Positions 32,876 through 41,664 of a DNA stretch of 64,000 nt are shown here, piece after piece. This DNA comes from Candidatus Methanarcanum hacksteinii (GTDB lineage: Archaea > Thermoplasmatota > Thermoplasmata > Methanomassiliicoccales > Methanomethylophilaceae), in the NCBI GenBank assembly GCA_006954405.1, contig LVVQ01000001.1, forward strand, positions 806,001-870,000, given 5' to 3'. Every line of letters begins with the position of its first letter. The stretch's first letter is position 1. Position numbers and translations under genes: made by a program. Below the pieces are notes generated by a model, which was not told the DNA's origin, searched no databases, and saw only the letters and a list, made by a program, of their open reading frames with translations.

Positions 32876-33710
32876 TCGGTATCACCCTCTCCTTCTTTCC
32901 TTCATTCAACCACCGTGTCATGGTGGACTTAGCATTATCATAGTTGAGGTCTGCAAGGTCATTCGTCGCCCATCCGTCCTCCAATCTAGTACATTCGAGG
33001 TTGTACTTATCGGTAAATCTCTTGATGTTCTCATCGAAATGTTCCTGGTCACCGTTACCAGTCTGTACGCGCATGACAGTCGTGTATCCTGCTAAATCCA
33101 GTATTATCTTCATGATGTCATCATTCTTCACATCCAACCCATTGAACAATTCCATCGACATCAGGAAACCCTCGAAATTGCTTGCCATCGCGGGTGTGAA
33201 GTAGAATCTTCCGGGATATTTGCGGAGAAGCTTGAGGTATCTCTCAGTACCGCCTACGGGGATGCATATGCAGTCGTCACAGATCGTCCCATCCTTGTTC
33301 CTGAAGATGCACACAGGCGTGGGAACCATCTCATATGCCCAATCGCAGATCGTATCCAATCCTCTCCCGCATCTTCCATAGTAGAGTAATATGGTATCTA
33401 CAGCAGAGTGTATCTTCACGATCTGGTTCATCACTTCCATTCTGAGCATGTCGATATCCTCATGAAGGCCCATGAACATGGTCCATATGATCACTGTGTA
33501 CCCGTCATGGTCATAATCCCCATTCAGTACTGTATGCTCATCGATCATCGTGTATGGTACGTTATGTTGCTTCAGCTTGGGGATTATCGTGGTGTTGTAT
33601 GCACCCTTGACGAGATAGATCCTCTTATCTTCGTGATCATTCTTGAGATTGTATATCGCCTCATCCTCCAACATCGGACATACGACCATCCCAAGCCTAC
33701 CTTCAGTCAT
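32865..33710 (-). CDS. DUF1638 domain protein
   Basis: A 281-residue protein of the DUF1638 family: GMVVCPMLEDEAIYNLKND, IDTILLYYGRCGRGLD-like (here VDTILLYYGRCGRGLD), then CDDCICIPVGGTERYLKLL and RFYFTPAMASNFEG. Several conserved cysteines (VCPML, GRCGRG, CDDC) suggest metal binding. The family is frequent in methyl-reducing methanogens near methyltransferase and corrinoid genes, and its reaction is unknown. It overlaps the C_GCAxxG gene by 11 nt. Confidence 0.8.
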   Translation of the reverse strand: MTEGRLGMVVCPMLEDEAIYNLKNDHEDKRIYLVKGAYNTTIIPKLKQHNVPYTMIDEHTVLNGDYDHDGYTVIIWTMFMGLHEDIDMLRMEVMNQIVKIHSAVDTILLYYGRCGRGLDTICDWAYEMVPTPVCIFRNKDGTICDDCICIPVGGTERYLKLLRKYPGRFYFTPAMASNFEGFLMSMELFNGLDVKNDDIMKIILDLAGYTTVMRVQTGNGDQEHFDENIKRFTDKYNLECTRLEDGWATNDLADLNYDNAKSTMTRWLNEGKKERVIPNAE

Positions 33711-33775
33711 GGATGTGTAATCACAACCAGTGATTATTAATCGAGCAGTATCACTGACGATACTGAGTGTACTGG

Positions 33776-33783
33776 TTTTATAT
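33776..33783 (+). promoter_or_regulatory. TATA box of the HxlR regulator
   Basis: TTTTATATC region (33776-33783) lies 24-31 nt before ATG 33807, as for other leaderless genes here. Confidence 0.6.
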
Positions 33784-33806
33784 CGTCATCCTTCGGTTAT
33801 GGTCCT

Positions 33807-34124
33807 ATGATGGACAGGGAAAGTATCTGTGAGGTAATCGACGCATATCTCACATCATTCGGGAACAGTTGGAATCTTCAGATACTCTATGAATTGTATA
33901 ACGGACCGAAGAGGTTCAATGAATTGAAGAGGTCATTGACGCCTATCACGCAGACGGTCCTTTCCAGACACCTCAAGTCATTGGAGGATTCCAAGTTGAT
34001 TACGAGGGAGAATGTGGATGATATCGCATATTATGCGATATCGAAGGAAGGATATCTTGTCGTGCCTTCGATGATCTCCACATACCAATGGTTGATCGAT
34101 TATCATCCCGACCTTAGGGATTGA
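33807..34124 (+). CDS. HxlR-family winged-helix regulator
   Basis: A 105-residue transcription factor of the HxlR family. The core reads SWNLQILYELYNGPKRFNEL, then LTPITQTVLSRHLKSLEDSK LITREN as recognition helix and wing. It lacks the N-terminal Cys of thiol-sensing HxlR proteins, so the signal is unknown. It is divergent from the DUF1638 operon, which may be its target, and has its own TATA box. A second HxlR gene is at 35979-36272. Confidence 0.8.
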   Translation: MMDRESICEVIDAYLTSFGNSWNLQILYELYNGPKRFNELKRSLTPITQTVLSRHLKSLEDSKLITRENVDDIAYYAISKEGYLVVPSMISTYQWLIDYHPDLRD

Positions 34125-34252
34125 TCCATTCTGATCATCAAACCTCACCTAATGTTTATTGATCTGGTGATTTAGGATTAGCCTTGATAAGGAAAAGAAT
34201 CATCAAGGATGAAATCGTATTTAGGAGAACAAATGTCGGAGTGACGAGACTG

Positions 34253-34948
34253 ATGAGATACGATCATGTGACCACAGGAACATTCATCGAAAGACCGAAC
34301 AGATTCATCGCCATGGTCGAGATCAACGGCATCATAACTAAATGTCACGTTAAGAACACCGGGCGTTGCAAAGAACTATTGGTGAAAGGTTCGACCGTTG
34401 TACTTCAAGAATCCAACGATCCCGATCGTAAGACGAGATATGACGTCATTGCTGTGTACAAAGGCGAACTTCTGATCAACATGGACAGTCAGATACCGAA
34501 TGCTGTTGTGGAGGAATCCATTTCCAAACTTGGTCTGATAGAAGGTCTGAGAACAATAAGGAGAGAGGTCACCCATGGGGATTCACGTTTCGATATCTAT
34601 GCGAAAGGGGAGAGGGAATGTTTCATCGAGGTCAAAGGTGTGACCTTGGAGAACGACGGTATAGCGATGTTCCCTGATGCACCCACAGAAAGGGGATTGA
34701 AACACGTCGAAGGTCTCATCAGATGTGTTGAGGAAGGATATGATGCATACATCATATTCGTCATACAGATGAAGGGTGTGAAGTACTTCACACCCAATTA
34801 TGAGACACATCCCGAATTCGGATATGCTCTGAAGAAGGCATCCGAGAATGGCGTAAGGATCCTTGCGTATGATTGTAATGTAACGGAATCATCGATAGTA
34901 TTGAACGAACCTGTCGAGATCAGATTGAATCCTTCCCCGACGTTATGA
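34253..34948 (+). CDS. sfsA: SfsA-family DNA/RNA nuclease-like protein
   Basis: A 231-residue protein of the SfsA family, once named for sugar fermentation stimulation. It starts MRYDHVTTGTFIERPNRFIA with the family N-terminus and carries CHVKNTGRCKELLVKGSTVV, then the PD-(D/E)xK-like ECFIEVKGVTLE and the conserved FPDAPTERGLKHVE. ATG 34253 is chosen because the family begins there; a TTG at 34184 is in frame. The role is uncertain: nucleic-acid binding or nuclease. Its 3' end overlaps by 29 nt the convergent kinase-like gene at 34920. Confidence 0.88.
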   Translation: MRYDHVTTGTFIERPNRFIAMVEINGIITKCHVKNTGRCKELLVKGSTVVLQESNDPDRKTRYDVIAVYKGELLINMDSQIPNAVVEESISKLGLIEGLRTIRREVTHGDSRFDIYAKGERECFIEVKGVTLENDGIAMFPDAPTERGLKHVEGLIRCVEEGYDAYIIFVIQMKGVKYFTPNYETHPEFGYALKKASENGVRILAYDCNVTESSIVLNEPVEIRLNPSPTL

Positions 34949-35873
34949 TCTTCCTTATGACGTTCTGCGTATCCTCTGCTTTCATCCTAGAGTTGATGAG
35001 GAATACTTTGCATTTGGACAGATATTCTCTGTAGAATTTCGTTCTAAGGGTGATCTTCCTTTCGTCTCTTATCATCTGATGGGGATTGCAGAAGTCATTG
35101 CTCACAATGTAATCCATCGCTTCATCCAATGTAAGTTCTCTGCTTATCACGTCATCCCGATCGTCCCTCTTCAGGAATATGATGTATCTCATGAATGTGC
35201 TGTCGGTGACGGAATCGTTGCCGGTGACCCATCTCACATTGGCGATGCCACGGCCTTTGTTATCGAACTTAGTTGTTTCTACAAGAGGTTTGAACTCTTC
35301 CCACACATCCCCGATATCGGCATCGATGTAACAGTTCTTCTCGGAGCCTCTTATCATCGGCCTTCCTTTCGTCAACCTGACGAAATACCAATCATCGGTT
35401 ATCAGGTGAGCATTATCCATCCTCAGCAATCCCCATGATTGCGTGGTCTTTCCCGTTTTTGAGGGAGCTATCAATGTCACGCCTACGCCATCTATATCCA
35501 ATGCTGCCCCATGTACGGAATATATCTTGTGCGAATCCTCCAGGATATCCGAGGCCATGGCCAACGCCATGCTCTTGATCCATCCGTAATAATCGAAGTT
35601 GTACAGGAATACGGTGGATGTTACCCTGTTGTAGAGTACTCTGAGATCCCCTTGATCATCCTTGAGACAGAATATCCTGGCATGGGTGCGGATCTCATCA
35701 TTCATCGGACGGAAATTATCCCTCCACATGTCGATGATCTCCCTGTCCTCAGAATGTACCTTTACACATATCCCCGATATGTCTGCTTTAGCGGTATTGA
35801 ATCTGAGGTTCTTGCATGATCTGTAGATCTCTCCTGCTTCCTCTATGCCTATGAGTGTGACCTGGTATCCCAT
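34920..35873 (-). CDS. HPr kinase/PEPCK-fold P-loop protein
   Basis: A 317-residue protein with a P-loop in a context typical of HPr kinase-like proteins: IYSVHGAALDIDGVGVTLIA, then PSKTGKTTQSWGL (about residues 137-150) and LITDDWYFVRL. The fold is that of HPr kinase/PEP carboxykinase. No PTS genes are present and archaea lack HPr, so the target is unknown; relatives in archaea are uncharacterised. The stop lies inside the 3' end of the convergent sfsA gene. Confidence 0.65.
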   Translation of the reverse strand: MGYQVTLIGIEEAGEIYRSCKNLRFNTAKADISGICVKVHSEDREIIDMWRDNFRPMNDEIRTHARIFCLKDDQGDLRVLYNRVTSTVFLYNFDYYGWIKSMALAMASDILEDSHKIYSVHGAALDIDGVGVTLIAPSKTGKTTQSWGLLRMDNAHLITDDWYFVRLTKGRPMIRGSEKNCYIDADIGDVWEEFKPLVETTKFDNKGRGIANVRWVTGNDSVTDSTFMRYIIFLKRDDRDDVISRELTLDEAMDYIVSNDFCNPHQMIRDERKITLRTKFYREYLSKCKVFLINSRMKAEDTQNVIRKIITSGKDSI

Positions 35874-35978
35874 GCGTGGAATATCAGCTACGTGGATTTA
35901 ATCCTTTGAGGAAGAAGTAGTGACGTTTCAGGTAAGATCGTCGATGATAACTCTGTAGGGGAACATGTTCTTCAGGCC

Positions 35979-36272
35979 CTATTCGGCTATGGCCCTCATA
36001 ACAGGTAGGAGGGTCTCCCCTCTCGGTGTCAAGGAATATTCGACCTTCAAAGATGTGTCGGTATCGACATCTCTTTTGACGATATTATCATTCTCGAGTT
36101 CTCTGAGTTGTTTCGTCAATATCCTGGATGATACGCCATCGATCCTCTTCAATAATTGATTGAAACGCATAGGGCCGTTGTTGGCAAGGAGACATATGAT
36201 GACCGTCTTCCACCTTCCTTTGAAAACGGACATCGCAGCATCTATGGCGCAGTCATATCTTGGTCCATCCAT
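35979..36272 (-). CDS. HxlR-family winged-helix regulator
   Basis: A 97-residue HxlR protein: CAIDAAMSVFKGRWKTVIIC, then PMRFNQLLKRIDGVSSRILT and KQLRELENDNIVKRD. It has the N-terminal Cys (YDCAID) that in thiol-sensing members (HypR, YodB type) detects electrophiles or diamide. It is divergent from a flavodoxin-type oxidoreductase gene, the usual arrangement for redox-responsive HxlR regulators, so control of that gene is likely. Its ATG lies within a 16-bp palindrome, suggesting autorepression. Confidence 0.88.
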   Translation of the reverse strand: MDGPRYDCAIDAAMSVFKGRWKTVIICLLANNGPMRFNQLLKRIDGVSSRILTKQLRELENDNIVKRDVDTDTSLKVEYSLTPRGETLLPVMRAIAE

Positions 36273-36273
36273 G

Positions 36274-36289
36274 ATTACATATATGTAAT
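36274..36289. promoter_or_regulatory. 16-bp palindromic operator at the HxlR gene start
   Basis: ATTACATATATGTAAT is a perfect palindrome next to and just upstream of the HxlR start codon (36270-36272). Further half-sites with TGTAAT follow at 36302-36325 towards the flavoprotein gene. It is the likely binding site of the HxlR protein. Confidence 0.6.
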
Positions 36290-36390
36290 TAGATATTAAA
36301 ATGTAATCAAGTAATCAAATGTAATTTATACTCAAAATAATATGATGGAGTAGATGCATAGGGAAAGCTATGCACCATGGGGTGTATCAT

Positions 36391-36939
36391 ATGACATCTA
36401 CAGTGGTCATTCTCGGTTCACCGAGAAAAGGGAATTCTGAAGCAATCGCAGAGGCGATCGCCAACGAGGCCAAAGCAAAGGGCAATGAAATCAAGACATT
36501 CAAACTGAATCAGCTCAAGGCTAGAGGCTGTCAGAGCTGTTATGGCTGTAAGAAGGCAGGCAAGTGCGTCGTGAAGGACGATATGATCGAAGTACTCGAC
36601 GCCGTAAGGGAAGCGGATTCGATAATCCTTGCAACACCGGATTACTTCTCGCAGTCTACAGCACAGTACAGGATGTTCGAGGACAGATGTTTCAGTTTCC
36701 TCGGCGGGGATTTCATTCCTAACATAGCGGCAGGCAAGAAGGTGGCGATCGTTGTGACATGCGGTTCAGGACTCGACGGTGCCAACAGGATCGCAGATGC
36801 CATCGAAGGCGAATGGACCAACTTCTTCAAAGGAAATGTGGTCGGAAAGATCGTACGTGGCGGCCTGATGGAACCGACGGCAGCATCCGAGAACAAAGAG
36901 ATAATGGATGAGGCCAAGGCATTGGGTCAAAAACTTTGA
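36391..36939 (+). CDS. Flavodoxin-like NADPH-dependent FMN reductase / iron-sulfur flavoprotein
   Basis: A 182-residue flavoprotein. The start VVILGSPRKGNSEAIAEAIA is the FMN-binding loop of the NADPH-dependent FMN reductase family; CQSCYGCKKAGKCVVKDDM is a four-Cys motif that in archaeal iron-sulfur flavoproteins binds a 4Fe-4S cluster (though spacing here is tight). ATG 36391 gives the family N-terminus; another ATG at 36370 lies in frame. It is divergent from the HxlR gene, whose palindrome lies between them. A role in reductive detoxification is inferred. Confidence 0.85.
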   Translation: MTSTVVILGSPRKGNSEAIAEAIANEAKAKGNEIKTFKLNQLKARGCQSCYGCKKAGKCVVKDDMIEVLDAVREADSIILATPDYFSQSTAQYRMFEDRCFSFLGGDFIPNIAAGKKVAIVVTCGSGLDGANRIADAIEGEWTNFFKGNVVGKIVRGGLMEPTAASENKEIMDEAKALGQKL

Positions 36940-36950
36940 TAAAATAAATC

Positions 36951-36970
36951 GGGGGTTCAATGCCCCCTTT
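36951..36970 (+). terminator. Terminator of the flavoprotein gene
   Basis: GGGGG (36951-36955) and CCCCC (36963-36967), followed by TTTTA, 11 nt after the stop. Confidence 0.65.
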
Positions 36971-36999
36971 TATGAATTTTTAGGATGATCCTTTATCGA

Positions 37000-37224
37000 T
37001 CATTCTCTCATACCGGCTCCACCGCCGATGAGCATACCTGCGGATAGAATCGCTGCAGCGATCATACACGTCAATGCATCTACTGAACCTGATCCGAAGA
37101 TCAGCTCTCCTGCCCATTTCACAACGAATGCGATAATGAGGAAGAAAATCAGGCCGATGATGACCATGATCACAAGGCTGATTAGTAACTTCACGATACC
37201 TATCACCAGGTCACTTGCTGACAT
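37000..37224 (-). CDS. Small membrane protein with glycine-rich C-terminus
   Basis: A 74-residue protein with two hydrophobic helices (IVKLLISLVIMVIIGLIFFL and ALTCMIAAAILSAGMLIGGG). Upstream are a TATA-like TTTATATAC and a plausible ribosome-binding site (GGTGATAAAG) before the ATG, unlike most genes here, which are leaderless. No family is recognised. It is a single gene convergent with the flavoprotein gene. Confidence 0.6.
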   Translation of the reverse strand: MSASDLVIGIVKLLISLVIMVIIGLIFFLIIAFVVKWAGELIFGSGSVDALTCMIAAAILSAGMLIGGGAGMRE

Positions 37225-37372
37225 TCTTTATCACCTCAGTATATAAATTGGTTATTTACATTTATATACTTAACTATTAGGAATGTGGAAGATATCACTA
37301 ATTGTTACGATATTTGCATCAATCGTCAGAAATCAATTTTTATCCAATGACCGTTCTGTCGGAGTATAACGG

Positions 37373-37657
37373 ATGGTCGCGATCCAAATGACAGATTATA
37401 TGTTGCCCATACTGATAGTGTACGTCGTTCTGAATGTGGTATCATTCATGTTGTACAACATCGACAAATACAAAGCGAAACACAACAAGTGGAGGATAAC
37501 CGAGAACACTCTCTTGATATCGGGATTGATCGCTCCTTTCGGTGCGGTCATCGGTATGCATTATGCACATCACAAGACGCAGAAGGTCAAGTTCAAATTG
37601 AACTATATTTTCCTCGCAATACACGTGATATTGATCGCATGCATCATCTTGCTATAG
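37373..37657 (+). CDS. DUF1294 membrane protein
   Basis: A 94-residue protein of the DUF1294 family: a first helix (LPILIVYVVLNVVSFMLYNI), then the family box DKYKAKHNKWRITENTLL and GAPFGAVIGMHYAHHKT-like region (here LIAPFGAVIGMHYAHHKT), and a last helix. The function is unknown; membrane location is clear. It ends in an amber codon 3 nt before the convergent taw1 stop. Confidence 0.8.
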   Translation: MVAIQMTDYMLPILIVYVVLNVVSFMLYNIDKYKAKHNKWRITENTLLISGLIAPFGAVIGMHYAHHKTQKVKFKLNYIFLAIHVILIACIILL

Positions 37658-37660
37658 GAT

Positions 37661-38602
37661 TCAATCCCAGCCGTGTATCTTCCTCACGTTCGTTTCCATT
37701 CCCGGAGTACCGAGGAGGACGACACGGCTGTCCGCTTTCTCCTTTATTATCTCCATGCCGACCTTGGAACCGAGTTCCTGTGAGAATTGTCTTATCTCAT
37801 CGAATGAGGGCATATTGTCCATCGAGAGCCTCATCCTCGAACCGCCAACGAATACATATCCCTTCGGTTCTATCAGATCCGGTCTTGCGATGGAATCCAA
37901 TCTTGCATAATCGTCAACCCAACCGAAGTTAAGGTCCTTGACAAGAGTGTGTCTTATCACCGTTCTGGTGTCGAGCGATGGCAGGCATTCCAAGGTTTCC
38001 ATTATCCTTTGCCACCCATCACTTATCTTCGGCCTGCAGACCTTCTTGTATATCTCCTCATTCGGAGCTGCCACGGTGACGTATAGCTGCATAGGAAGCT
38101 CGTCCAATTCCATGATTCTTTCGGGATATGTACCGTTGGTGACAAGGAATGTCGTCATCTTGCGCCTATGACATTCTTTCAGGAAATCTGAGAGATATGG
38201 ATACGTTATCGGTTCTCCGGCAAGCGATATCGCTACCTGATTCGGTTCGTTGGCCTCCTTGAACATCTGTTTCGAGACCCTTGAGTCGCCGTTGAAACCT
38301 GATATCAATAACCTCTGCTGTGCGATCAGATTGTCTAACATCTCCTTAGGTTCTGCCCAATCCTTGACCTTGAAATCCTTCTCCTGAACTCTCCAGCAGA
38401 ATTGACACATGTGAGAGCATTCGTTTATGGCAGGCGTCATCTGAAGGCACCTGTGGCTATCGATTCCATAGAAATCATGTTTGTAGCACGTCCTCTGTCT
38501 GATCATCGATTCCTTCATCCAATGGCAGAGTTTGACTGCTGCGTGGTCATTGTACAATCTGTATTGTTGTTTGATCAGTAAATTACGATAACTCTCATCC
38601 AT
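37661..38602 (-). CDS. taw1: tRNA 4-demethylwyosine synthase
   Basis: A 313-residue radical SAM enzyme (TYW1/Taw1) that converts N1-methylguanosine 37 of tRNA(Phe) into the tricyclic imG-14 base with pyruvate. Both clusters are present: C62, C66 and C69 (ECSHMCQFCW) hold the radical SAM cluster, and C26, C39 and C52 the second 4Fe-4S cluster. These six positions are, as I recall, the same residue numbers as in the Methanocaldococcus enzyme. It is the third gene of an operon after a zinc-ribbon protein and rfcL, with an 8-nt gap from rfcL. Confidence 0.95.
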   Translation of the reverse strand: MDESYRNLLIKQQYRLYNDHAAVKLCHWMKESMIRQRTCYKHDFYGIDSHRCLQMTPAINECSHMCQFCWRVQEKDFKVKDWAEPKEMLDNLIAQQRLLISGFNGDSRVSKQMFKEANEPNQVAISLAGEPITYPYLSDFLKECHRRKMTTFLVTNGTYPERIMELDELPMQLYVTVAAPNEEIYKKVCRPKISDGWQRIMETLECLPSLDTRTVIRHTLVKDLNFGWVDDYARLDSIARPDLIEPKGYVFVGGSRMRLSMDNMPSFDEIRQFSQELGSKVGMEIIKEKADSRVVLLGTPGMETNVRKIHGWD

Positions 38603-38610
38603 ACGATCAC

Positions 38611-40029
38611 TCAGAATTCGAACAGGCTCTTCTGTCCCTTCTTGGGTTGAGGTTTCTCTTCTTTAGGCACGTCCTCAGCTTTCTCTTCGGAGTCATGGCC
38701 CTTCGGATGTATTCTCTTCTCTTTCATTGACATCGCTTCATTGAGTGCATCCTTCACTTCCGCAGAATCCACTTTGGAATTCAGAAGGAATGCAAGGTCA
38801 TCTGCATCAAGGTCCGCATCCCTGACCAACATCGCTCTCAACTCAGGGTCCTTCTCCAGCATCAATCTCAATGGCGGCAAGACATCCAACGCCACTCTCT
38901 TCGTCGATGTGTGCAGATGGTCGGCCAATTTCTGACATACGACGTCCTTCGTCTGGCGTATGCCTTTCGATCTTGATAGTTTTGTGAGATATGCAGGATT
39001 CTTGAACCAATCGCTACTCTTCTTATTGGTCATCCTCGCAACACATACTCCCGATGTCATCATATCCGATGCATAGGACCACATGCCGTAGTATTGGCGT
39101 CTGTTCACCCTCCCAAGGAAGATGTCCGCCTTCGAGAGTTTACCATACCCTCTGTAAAGATCTCCGCGATCGATGTATTGGCGGGGGAGATTCTCATCCA
39201 CCCAAAGCATGACCATGTTGGGGTCCTCATCGATATCACGGACCATCTCTCTGGATTTTATCGCATCCGCATTCCAGAATATCACTTTCATGAGGTCGTA
39301 CATGCTCTTCTTCACGATACGGCCCGATAGTTCTTCGGTATCCTCTACGGTAACCTTGGATTTTCCGAGAGCTAAGGATTCCAGATCCCTCACGGCTGCA
39401 CGTATGTCCCCGTTGGAGTTCTTCGCTATATTCTCCAAAGCACCATCTGTGATGTCTACCTTCTCTGATATGCATATCCTCTTCACTGCCTTCACTATCG
39501 TGCTCGTCGGAGGATTCTTGAACGTCAATTGTAATGTATCGGTCTTGATGGCAGATGATTTTCTACTCAATCCATAGAAATCATTCACTATCAATATCAC
39601 AGGCTGCTTCGTCTGTTTGATCAACTCTGCGATAACAGGTACGGCTCCGCGATCTGCATTGCCGAAGAGACTATCGGCCTCATCCAATATTATGAGTTTC
39701 CTTCCCCCATCCTTCGTGTTGAGGTATTCGCCGCTATCGGAGAATGTATTGGAGTATGCGCCTCTCAGTGCTACGGACCTTATGGCCTCGCCGGTACGTT
39801 GGTCAGAGGCATTCATCTCGATCAATCCCCAACCGTACTCGTTCGCTAGCGCTTCGGCACAAGTGGTCTTACCGACACCCGGTGTGCCTATCAGCACAAC
39901 AGCCCTCTTCTTCGGTATGCCCTTATCCCATGACTCGGCCCATGCCCTCAGATCGCTCACAGGACCAGGATTCCCTAGTACATCTTTCAATGACCTTGGC
40001 CTGTACTTCTCTGTCCAATCCAGCGACAT
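38611..40029 (-). CDS. rfcL: Replication factor C large subunit
   Basis: A 472-residue clamp-loader AAA+ protein that opens PCNA on primed DNA together with the small subunit. It starts LDWTEKYRPRSLKDVLGNPG, has Walker A GTPGVGKT (residues 48-55) and Walker B KLIILDEADSLFG, and ends with a PCNA-interacting peptide (QKSLFEF) after a charged linker (EEKPQPKKG). Its length fits archaeal RfcL. The upstream zinc-ribbon gene stop is 4 nt away, and taw1 follows, so the three are one operon. Confidence 0.97.
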   Translation of the reverse strand: MSLDWTEKYRPRSLKDVLGNPGPVSDLRAWAESWDKGIPKKRAVVLIGTPGVGKTTCAEALANEYGWGLIEMNASDQRTGEAIRSVALRGAYSNTFSDSGEYLNTKDGGRKLIILDEADSLFGNADRGAVPVIAELIKQTKQPVILIVNDFYGLSRKSSAIKTDTLQLTFKNPPTSTIVKAVKRICISEKVDITDGALENIAKNSNGDIRAAVRDLESLALGKSKVTVEDTEELSGRIVKKSMYDLMKVIFWNADAIKSREMVRDIDEDPNMVMLWVDENLPRQYIDRGDLYRGYGKLSKADIFLGRVNRRQYYGMWSYASDMMTSGVCVARMTNKKSSDWFKNPAYLTKLSRSKGIRQTKDVVCQKLADHLHTSTKRVALDVLPPLRLMLEKDPELRAMLVRDADLDADDLAFLLNSKVDSAEVKDALNEAMSMKEKRIHPKGHDSEEKAEDVPKEEKPQPKKGQKSLFEF

Positions 40030-40033
40030 GTTC

Positions 40034-40717
40034 TCACTCTATACCATTCAGTTTACGTTCTATATCTGATATCTCGTTGTCGGCTTCCCAATTCGCATTG
40101 AGATTGAACAGAGGTATCGATTTCTTATGCATCTTCGCCTCTTCGAGCTTTTTCTGCAATTCAGCATACTCGCCCTCTCTCCCCTTCCACAGTTCCTTCA
40201 ATGCCTTGGATTGTACCTTGGAGAATTCGGATGAGAGTTGATTCTCGAGTTCAGTATATCTTTTGGATGTTTCCGAGAGGATCTCCTTCACGCCATAGTC
40301 CTCGTATTCGGTGATGAAATCCTCGTATTGTTTACATACGCGGTCGATGAGATCGCAGCATACTTCGCAGACACGTTTCCTCCTGTCGAAGTCCATGGAT
40401 GGTAAGGAATCATAGATGTCGGTCATTATCTCGTTGAATACGATCAGATTATCCATTATCCTCTCGACCTCGAAGTTGAATCCTTCGATATCGAATCTTT
40501 CCCTTGTTGGTATCTTGAGCATAGCACATGCATTAGCTCTGTCGTAGGCCATGACCAATGATTCATCCGTCTCTGAGGATCTGTCATACGCTTTGACGTT
40601 ATTGACGACATCACGTTCGATGCTGGAACCGCATTTGTTACAATATCCGAACACCTTTCCATCACGGAATGTGCATAGGTTCCCGCATTTAGGACATTTG
40701 ACCGACACCTGAGACAT
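40034..40717 (-). CDS. Zinc-ribbon protein with helical C-terminus
   Basis: A 227-residue protein starting with a zinc ribbon (VKCPKCGNLCTFRDGKVFGY then CNKCG, four cysteines within residues 9-32) and continuing with a helical, charged body (residues 60-227) with two further Cys pairs (CEVCCDLI). No family is recognised. It is the first gene of the rfcL-taw1 operon, 4 nt upstream of rfcL; a role linked to DNA replication is guesswork. Confidence 0.65.
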   Translation of the reverse strand: MSQVSVKCPKCGNLCTFRDGKVFGYCNKCGSSIERDVVNNVKAYDRSSETDESLVMAYDRANACAMLKIPTRERFDIEGFNFEVERIMDNLIVFNEIMTDIYDSLPSMDFDRRKRVCEVCCDLIDRVCKQYEDFITEYEDYGVKEILSETSKRYTELENQLSSEFSKVQSKALKELWKGREGEYAELQKKLEEAKMHKKSIPLFNLNANWEADNEISDIERKLNGIE

Positions 40718-40815
40718 ACCTGACCCAATGACGACATAGCTTATTAATCTCTGTCCTTGGGAAGTATCATCTGCGATACTGTCCCTTTAATACTCCAGAA
40801 GTCATGTGCGTACGC

Positions 40816-41652
40816 ATGAGGATTACGCTTGTGCAATCGAGGGGATTGATGAACGATCCCACTGTCAACTTCTTCAAGGCCAGGATGAGGATCAACAATG
40901 TCGAATCGGACATATTCGTCCTGCCGGAAATGTTCTGCTCCGGATACACGGGAAAGAAGGAGGAGATGACCGTCGATGTGTTGGATGCTAAGATAGTTTC
41001 GAAGCTTTCTGAGCTCTCTGTGAACAGAGGGTGTGCGATCATCGTAGGCTGTCCGAGGGAGATCGACGGTAAGATCTACGATTGTGCATTGCACATAACC
41101 GGGAGGGATATCAACACCTATAAGAAGATGATCCTCAGCAATGATGGTGCGTTCGATGAGAAAGAATACTTCTCCACAGGCAACCAGCCGATGATCATCG
41201 ATCACATGGGAACGAAGATCGGTATCTCCGTAGGATACGATCTCCTCTCCACAGAATTATACAAATACTATGCGGAGAACGACGTAGATCTTCTGATATG
41301 TATCTCCGCATTCACCGAATCGCAGATGAACAGATTCGACAGCATAGTGAGGTCAAGGGCCTCAGAGAATTCGTTACCTGTCATCCTCTGTAACATGGTT
41401 GGTCCGGATTGCGGTGTGAATCTCATAGGCAGGAGCAAATTCATCGGACCTGATGGAAATATCATCGAAGGATGCACAGAGAGCAGTGACGTCAGGGTGT
41501 TGGAAGTCGATACCGAGATGCTTAAGGAAGCGAAGAAGAACAGGATGATCCTGCCTGATCTGGTATTCGGTGAATGCATCAGGGTCAAGAGCGAATCCGG
41601 TAACGGGGAGCACAAGAAGACCTGCGCTTACACCGGAGCTATCTTGGAATAA
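40816..41652 (+). CDS. Nitrilase-fold protein lacking the catalytic cysteine
   Basis: A 278-residue protein of the carbon-nitrogen hydrolase superfamily. The catalytic Glu38 (FVLPEMF) and Lys104 (TYKKMIL) are present, and the fold markers EKEYFSTGN and RSRASENSLPVILCNMVG are normal. But the box that carries the nucleophile reads GISVGYDLLSTE, so Gly140 stands where a Cys (usually I-C-Y-D) is expected. Hydrolase activity is therefore doubtful; a pseudoenzyme or changed reaction is possible. ATG 40816 gives the typical start; 40804 is in frame. It is divergent from the zinc-ribbon/rfcL operon. Confidence 0.85.
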   Translation: MRITLVQSRGLMNDPTVNFFKARMRINNVESDIFVLPEMFCSGYTGKKEEMTVDVLDAKIVSKLSELSVNRGCAIIVGCPREIDGKIYDCALHITGRDINTYKKMILSNDGAFDEKEYFSTGNQPMIIDHMGTKIGISVGYDLLSTELYKYYAENDVDLLICISAFTESQMNRFDSIVRSRASENSLPVILCNMVGPDCGVNLIGRSKFIGPDGNIIEGCTESSDVRVLEVDTEMLKEAKKNRMILPDLVFGECIRVKSESGNGEHKKTCAYTGAILE

Positions 41653-41664
41653 TCCTTATATCAT

